This document shows, piece after piece, positions 60,187-64,000 of a DNA stretch of 64,000 nt. The notes under the pieces were generated by a model that worked only from the letters and a program-made list of their open reading frames with translations, did not search any database and was not told the origin of the DNA. Made by a program: the position numbers and the translations under genes. The stretch covers positions 60,859-124,858 of the forward strand of contig NZ_JABVED010000016.1 in assembly GCF_014323725.1 (NCBI RefSeq), given 5' to 3'. The stretch is from Actinokineospora xionganensis (GTDB lineage Bacteria > Actinomycetota > Actinomycetes > Mycobacteriales > Pseudonocardiaceae). Position 1 is the first letter of the stretch. Each line of letters begins with the position of its first letter.

Positions 60187-62183
60187 TCACGTTCCTGATG
60201 GTGGTGGTCGCCGCCACGCTGCTCTACGCGGCGCGGCGGAGGAAGAGATCACCCCATTCACGCAAGCGGCTCACGATGCTCGCGGTCATCGGCATCATCG
60301 GGTTGCAAGCGGTGATCGGCAGTCCCGCCATGGCGCAGGACAACAGCTGTGTCCCCAACCCGGAGCGCCCCGGCGCAGGCATGGTCGGCGCGCTCGACCC
60401 GCCGCAGGGCAACGGCGAGGCGAACAGCCCGTACCTGGTCTACGGCTACGCCGGCATGGTCTGGCACGTCTACGACGAGTCGTGCGGCGGTCTGGTGCCC
60501 AATGGCGTCAGCGACCCGGGGTCCACGATCGACACGTGGGCGGGCAACGAGCTGTTCAACATCGCCAAGAACATCATCGGCGCCACCAATTCGCTGCACT
60601 ACACGCTGCTCAACGGCGGTGTCCTCGGCGGACTGAACGAGCAGATCGGCAAAGCGGCCGACTCGGTCTTCAACAACCTCTACACGCAGCTGTTCAGCGT
60701 GTTCATGCTGATCCTCGCTGTGCTGATGTTCCGCCAGATCTGGAAGGGCGACCTGGCCACCGTCAGCAAACGTGCTCTCTTCGCGTTCGCGGGCATGTGG
60801 CTGGCGGCTTCGTCGATGGTCCTGGTCACCAATTACGACCGGATCGACGACCTGATCGTGCGCACCACCTCCGGCATCCAGGCAGGCTTCGTCGACCCCG
60901 AGGACGACCGGGTCGTGCGCCACATCCTGCCGACCGAGCTGCACAACAAGGTCGTCTACGAGAACTGGCTGCGCGGCGAGTTCGGCAGCCCCGACGACCC
61001 GAAGGCCGCCGAGTTCGGCAGGCGCCTGCTCGACGCGCAGGCCTGGACGCGGGACGACATCGTCTCCGGGCGCGACGCCGACAACAACGCCGAGCAGGCG
61101 AAGAAGAACGAGTACAAGCAGATCGCCACCCAGCTCGGCTCGGCGACCGGCTACTTCAAGGGCACCGACGGCAGCCGCACCGGCGCGGGCATCCTCGCGA
61201 TGTTCCAGTCGATCGTCTACTCGCTGTTCCAGCTCTTCGCGAAGCTCGCCGTGCTGCTCGCGCAGTTGTTGCTGCGGATCCTCGCGCTGACCGCCCCGGT
61301 GATCGGCTTGGTGGCGCTGGTCCACCACGACATCCTGCGCAAGGTCGGTCGCGCGGTCGGCGCGGTCGTGCTGAACGTGCTGGTCCTGGCCATTCTCGCG
61401 GGCATCCACTTCAAGTTCCTCGAAATGATCTTCTCTCCGGACGCCAAGCTGTCCCTGCTCACCCAGATGCTGCTGGCCGCGATCGTCACCTTTGTGTTCT
61501 TCCTCGTCGGCCGCCCGATGCGCCGCATGTGGCAGATGCTGGAGATGTCGGTCGGCGCGGCGGGCGCGTCGATGCCCGCCGCCGGGTCGGGGATCTTCTC
61601 CCGGTTCCGCCGCAACAAGCACCAGGGCACGACCCCTCAGGACGAGTTCTGGGAGACCGTCCGCGAAGGCGAGGACGGTGAGTCCACCGGCCTGGTGAAG
61701 CACAGCCAGGGCAACCGCAGGCCCCGGCCCGAGGCGAGCAACCCGGTCACCGCGACGGCCCAGCGGATGGACACCCCCAGGGCCACCATCGGCGCACCGC
61801 GCCAGGCCCTCGAGTCGTCCATCACGCGGCTTGGCCCCGGCGACCACGACGTCGTGCTGCCCGGAGTGCCACGGTCCGGCCGCGGTGGTCCGGCGACGAT
61901 CGTGCGGGCGAGCAGCCGCGTGGTCGACACGGTGCCTGTCGCCGACCGCAACTGGGACCGCGGCGAGGATGCCGTCGTCATCCCGTCGCGGGTGCCGAGC
62001 GCCGGATATGCCACGCCCGAGGCGATCTCGATCTCGACCCCGCGCCCCGCGGACGTGGAGATGGTCGCGGGCCGTCCTGTGCATGTCGTCTACCGGCCAT
62101 CTCGCGGCCTTGAGGTCGCCGAGTCGCCCCGGCGGATGCCGTTGCACGACGGCCCGCGTGAGACCGATTCGGTGGTGAGGTAG
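60183..62183 (+). CDS. VirB6/TrbL-like polytopic membrane protein
   Basis: 666 residues, ATGA coupling upstream. N-terminal helix (ITFLMVVVAATLLYAA), a second signal-like helix ending SPAMAQDN, an extracytoplasmic domain with two cysteines (NSCVPNPE and ESCGGLVP), then about six more helices: QLFSVFMLILAVLMF near 170, ALFAFAGMWLAASSMVLV near 200, LLAQLLLRILALTAPVIGL near 360, VVLNVLVLAILAGIHF near 395, LLAAIVTFVFFLVG near 430. The C-terminal 190 residues are hydrophilic and disordered. The layout suits the channel component of a T4SS. Confidence 0.78.
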   Translation: MITFLMVVVAATLLYAARRRKRSPHSRKRLTMLAVIGIIGLQAVIGSPAMAQDNSCVPNPERPGAGMVGALDPPQGNGEANSPYLVYGYAGMVWHVYDESCGGLVPNGVSDPGSTIDTWAGNELFNIAKNIIGATNSLHYTLLNGGVLGGLNEQIGKAADSVFNNLYTQLFSVFMLILAVLMFRQIWKGDLATVSKRALFAFAGMWLAASSMVLVTNYDRIDDLIVRTTSGIQAGFVDPEDDRVVRHILPTELHNKVVYENWLRGEFGSPDDPKAAEFGRRLLDAQAWTRDDIVSGRDADNNAEQAKKNEYKQIATQLGSATGYFKGTDGSRTGAGILAMFQSIVYSLFQLFAKLAVLLAQLLLRILALTAPVIGLVALVHHDILRKVGRAVGAVVLNVLVLAILAGIHFKFLEMIFSPDAKLSLLTQMLLAAIVTFVFFLVGRPMRRMWQMLEMSVGAAGASMPAAGSGIFSRFRRNKHQGTTPQDEFWETVREGEDGESTGLVKHSQGNRRPRPEASNPVTATAQRMDTPRATIGAPRQALESSITRLGPGDHDVVLPGVPRSGRGGPATIVRASSRVVDTVPVADRNWDRGEDAVVIPSRVPSAGYATPEAISISTPRPADVEMVAGRPVHVVYRPSRGLEVAESPRRMPLHDGPRETDSVVR

Positions 62184-62187
62184 CCCG

Positions 62188-62805
62188 ATGCCGATCCGCA
62201 CCAACCGCGGCCGTGCCGCGGTCTACCGAAAACTCTGGGGCTGGCCGATGCGCTCGCCCAGGCACCTCGCGATGACGGCGGTGATCGCGGCGGTGCTGAT
62301 CACCGGGCTGGGCATCGTCATCCCGAAGCTCGGGGGCAAGAACGGCCTGCCCGCGTCCGCGTCCACCACGTCGGGACGTCCGGGTTCGGCCACCACCTAC
62401 CTCGGCAGGCCTCCGCAACCCGGTGTCACCTCGGCGCCGACGTCGCTGCCTACTCGGCTGCCGTCACCCACCCAGCAGCCCTCCTCAGCGCCGGCCTCCC
62501 CGGAGGCGCTGGACACCGCCATCGCGTGGGCGGAGGCCTGGGTGTTCCACCCCGCGGGCACCACGACCGAGCGCTGGCTCGACCGGCTGCGCCCGCACAC
62601 CACCGAGGAGTACCTCCTCGGGAAGCTGTCGACGGTGGAGCCCGCGAACGTGCCCGCGAACGCGGTCACCGGTCGGGCTGAGGTGAAGAACTCGTCCGTG
62701 GGCGCCGTCGAGGTCGAGGTGCCCACCGACAACGGAACTCTGCACATCACGGTCATCAAGACCGACAAGGGTTGGCGGGTCTCGGAACACAAGCGGGTGG
62801 GCTGA
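62188..62805 (+). CDS. VirB8/TcpC-like anchored protein
   Basis: 205 residues. One helix near residues 26-46 (HLAMTAVIAAVLITGLGIVI), then a Ser/Thr/Pro-rich stalk, then an NTF2-like domain (AIAWAEAWVFHPAGTTTERW, GAVEVEVPTDNGTLHITVIK, GWRVSEHKR). This is the shape of VirB8-type proteins in Gram-positive T4SS. Its stop overlaps the next ATG by one base (TGATG). Confidence 0.72.
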   Translation: MPIRTNRGRAAVYRKLWGWPMRSPRHLAMTAVIAAVLITGLGIVIPKLGGKNGLPASASTTSGRPGSATTYLGRPPQPGVTSAPTSLPTRLPSPTQQPSSAPASPEALDTAIAWAEAWVFHPAGTTTERWLDRLRPHTTEEYLLGKLSTVEPANVPANAVTGRAEVKNSSVGAVEVEVPTDNGTLHITVIKTDKGWRVSEHKRVG

Positions 62806-63809
62806 TGCGAGCGACAGTGATGATCGGCGCGCTCGCGGCTGGCGGTCTCGTCATCGCCATCACCGCGGGCGTCGTCACCGTCGTGCAGAAAGACCAGATG
62901 GCCGACGCCATGCGGGTGGCCACGATGTCGTGCAACGCCACCCTCGGACCCGCGACGACCGGGCCCGCGGGCTCGGGCGCGGCCGACGCGGCGCGGCTCA
63001 CCGACGAGCAGCGCGGCACGGTCGCGCACATCATCGCGATCGGCAAGCAGCGCAACCTCGCGCCCCGCGCCTGGCAGGTCGCGATCCAGGCCGGGATGAC
63101 CGAGTCCGGCCTGCGCAGCCTCAATTACGGCGACCGCGACTCGCTGGGCATCTTCCAGATGCGTCCGTCCATGGGCTGGGGTTCGCCCGCCGAGGTCACC
63201 GACCCGGTTTACGCGGTCAACAAGTTCTACGACGTCCTGCTCAAAGTCCCGGACTGGGAGAACCAGCGCCCGGGGGAGTCCGCGCAGGACGTCGAGCGTT
63301 CCGCGTTCCCCGACCGGTACCACCGGTGGGAGGCGATGGCCGCGCACCTGATCGGCACGCTGGGCGAGGTCGTCAACGCCACCGGCTGCGGTCAGGGTGT
63401 CGGCAACCTGCTGCCCGCGCCGACCGCGGCCGCGGGCGGGGCGATCAACTGGGCGCTCGGCCAGCAGGGCAAGCCGTACCAGTGGGGCGCGCTGACCACG
63501 CACCAGAACTCGTTCGACTGCTCGAGCCTGATGGTGCAGGCCTACCGGTCCTCCGGGATCACGCTCCCACGCACCTCACGCGAGCAGTACTGGGCCGGGG
63601 CGATGCTGCCGGTCGAACAGGCGCAGCCCGGCGACCTGCTGTTCTGGGCCTACGACCGAAGCGACCCCCGCACGATCCACCACGTCGCCATGTACATGGG
63701 TGACGGCCGGATCGTCGAGGCGCAGCAGGATGGCGTGCCCGTGCACGTTCGGCCGTTCAAGTTCACCGAAGGCGGTCTGATGGCGCAAGCCGTCCGGCCA
63801 GGGGTCTGA
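62805..63809 (+). CDS. VirB1-like cell-wall hydrolase: lysozyme-like domain plus NlpC/P60 peptidase
   Basis: 334 residues. N-terminal helix (VMIGALAAGGLVIAITAGVV); residues about 65-200 form a goose-lysozyme-like transglycosylase region (AIQAGMTESGLRSLNYGDRD with Glu, SLGIFQMRPSMGWG, DRYHRWEAMAAHL); residues about 215-334 form an NlpC/P60 domain with catalytic Cys in FDCSSLMVQAYR near 239 and His in IHHVAMYMGDG near 290. Such two-domain enzymes open the cell wall for conjugative or secretion machines in Gram-positive bacteria. Confidence 0.9.
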   Translation: MRATVMIGALAAGGLVIAITAGVVTVVQKDQMADAMRVATMSCNATLGPATTGPAGSGAADAARLTDEQRGTVAHIIAIGKQRNLAPRAWQVAIQAGMTESGLRSLNYGDRDSLGIFQMRPSMGWGSPAEVTDPVYAVNKFYDVLLKVPDWENQRPGESAQDVERSAFPDRYHRWEAMAAHLIGTLGEVVNATGCGQGVGNLLPAPTAAAGGAINWALGQQGKPYQWGALTTHQNSFDCSSLMVQAYRSSGITLPRTSREQYWAGAMLPVEQAQPGDLLFWAYDRSDPRTIHHVAMYMGDGRIVEAQQDGVPVHVRPFKFTEGGLMAQAVRPGV

Positions 63810-63822
63810 GGGAGAAGTCGAC

Positions 63823-63873
63823 ATGAGCGAGCTCGCGCAGTGGAGCTATCGAACTTGTGAGGTGGCCGTATGA
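63823..63873 (+). CDS. First mini-ORF of the repeat chain (16 codons)
   Basis: ATG with agggagaa just upstream, so translation can begin here after the hydrolase stop. The peptide is SELAQWSYRTCEVAV after Met, a shortened copy of the repeat peptide lacking nine central residues. Its TGA overlaps the ATG of the next unit (ATGA, 63870-63873). Confidence 0.5.
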   Translation: MSELAQWSYRTCEVAV

Positions 63874-63947
63874 GCGAGCTTGCGAGTGAATCAGTGTCAC
63901 AGTGCCTTCGCGAGTGGAGTCACCGAGCTTGTGAGGTGGCCGTATGA
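63870..63947 (+). CDS. Second mini-ORF of the repeat chain (25 codons)
   Basis: Starts MSELASESVSQCLREWSHRA and ends CEVAV, then TGA. Start overlaps the previous stop and its stop overlaps the next start, both as ATGA. The ORF is 78 bases and the overlap 4, giving exactly the 74-base period. Confidence 0.5.
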   Translation: MSELASESVSQCLREWSHRACEVAV

Positions 63948-64000
63948 GCGAGCTTGCGAGTGAATCAGTGTCACAGTGCCTTCGCGAGTGGAGTCACCGA
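63944..64000 (+). CDS. Third mini-ORF of the repeat chain (3' truncated by window end)
   Basis: The same peptide start as the second (MSELASESVSQCLREWSHR), cut by the window edge after 19 codons. It begins inside the previous stop (ATGA). Confidence 0.5.
   Translation, partial: MSELASESVSQCLREWSHR

Larger units (their letters stand above)
63854..64000 (+). repeat. 74-bp tandem repeat, MIRU-like, running out of the window
   Basis: Unit 1 is 63854-63927, unit 2 is 63928-64000 (one base short of complete). Where both are visible they look identical. A degenerate shorter copy precedes them at 63823-63853. The number of further units cannot be known from this window. Confidence 0.9.

Noticed and set aside
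63854..64000. Terminal repeats as a CRISPR array
   Set aside because: The copies are directly contiguous with no unique spacers, and each unit is a coherent ORF.
55734..64000. Integrative conjugative element inserted at rnpB
   Set aside because: No integrase, relaxase, or repeated rnpB end (att site) was found in the window; the T4SS-like genes alone do not prove it.
1..64000. tRNA or rRNA genes
   Set aside because: None was recognised by eye; a covariance-model scan would be decisive.

Overview
The window is a dense, very GC-rich actinobacterial chromosome segment, most likely from the order Pseudonocardiales (mycobacterial-type synteny, DUF397/DUF5753 gene pair, many GTG starts, many candidate leaderless promoters). 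No species can be named from the sequence. About 50 protein genes, one RNA gene (rnpB), several disrupted genes and a number of very short, translationally coupled frames can be supported. No tRNA, rRNA or CRISPR array was seen.

Layout. 1-8256: nitrate/nitrite assimilation and siroheme supply (end of a nitrite-reductase-like flavoprotein, narK, DUF1206 membrane protein, then a coupled run nirB-nirD-hemD/winged helix-sirohydrochlorin chelatase). 8257-14085: small and accessory genes: a frameshifted gene, pirin plus TPR protein, a twice-frameshifted Xre/DUF5753 regulator with its DUF397 partner carrying an internal duplication, hydrolase and hypotheticals. 14090-32610: a block matching the mycobacterial order alkyltransferase-like protein, hydrolase, adnA, adnB, K+ channel, nudC, with added genes: a Uma2 nuclease between adnA and adnB, a zinc metallopeptidase, DUF2207, an LPVTG surface protein and an M16 peptidase pair. 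33254-37589: heterodimeric ABC exporter under a TetR regulator with a visible operator. 37630-45674: complete type III Wadjet anti-plasmid locus (jetABCD). 45774-55027: a second mycobacterial-type block (cbiB/cobD, SURF1, tyrosine phosphatase, cobC-like aminotransferase, Nif3-like, zinc-ribbon coiled coil, RNase H/phosphatase), interrupted by a secreted protein and a decayed TnpB element. 55734-56125: RNase P RNA. 56488-64000: a type IV-secretion-like gene run (VirB2-, B3-, B4-, B6-, B8- and B1-like), ending in a 74-bp tandem repeat whose units are chained mini-ORFs.

How the parts work together. The first operon imports nitrate/nitrite, reduces nitrite to ammonium and makes the siroheme NirB needs. 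AdnAB processes double-strand breaks. Wadjet should cleave incoming circular plasmids, while the T4SS-like run looks like an envelope-spanning export or transfer machine. The least ordinary signals are: (1) the MIRU-like chain of overlapping 25-codon ORFs at the right edge; (2) very short ORFs that bridge gene gaps by 4-nt stop/start overlaps on both sides (22425, 30138, 60106); (3) a Glu-to-Gln change at the presumed TOPRIM glutamate of JetD; (4) a recurrent sense-oriented 12-mer TCCNNWGTGGAC in at least 12 places; (5) several loci where one protein is split across frames, which may be real decay or base-calling errors.
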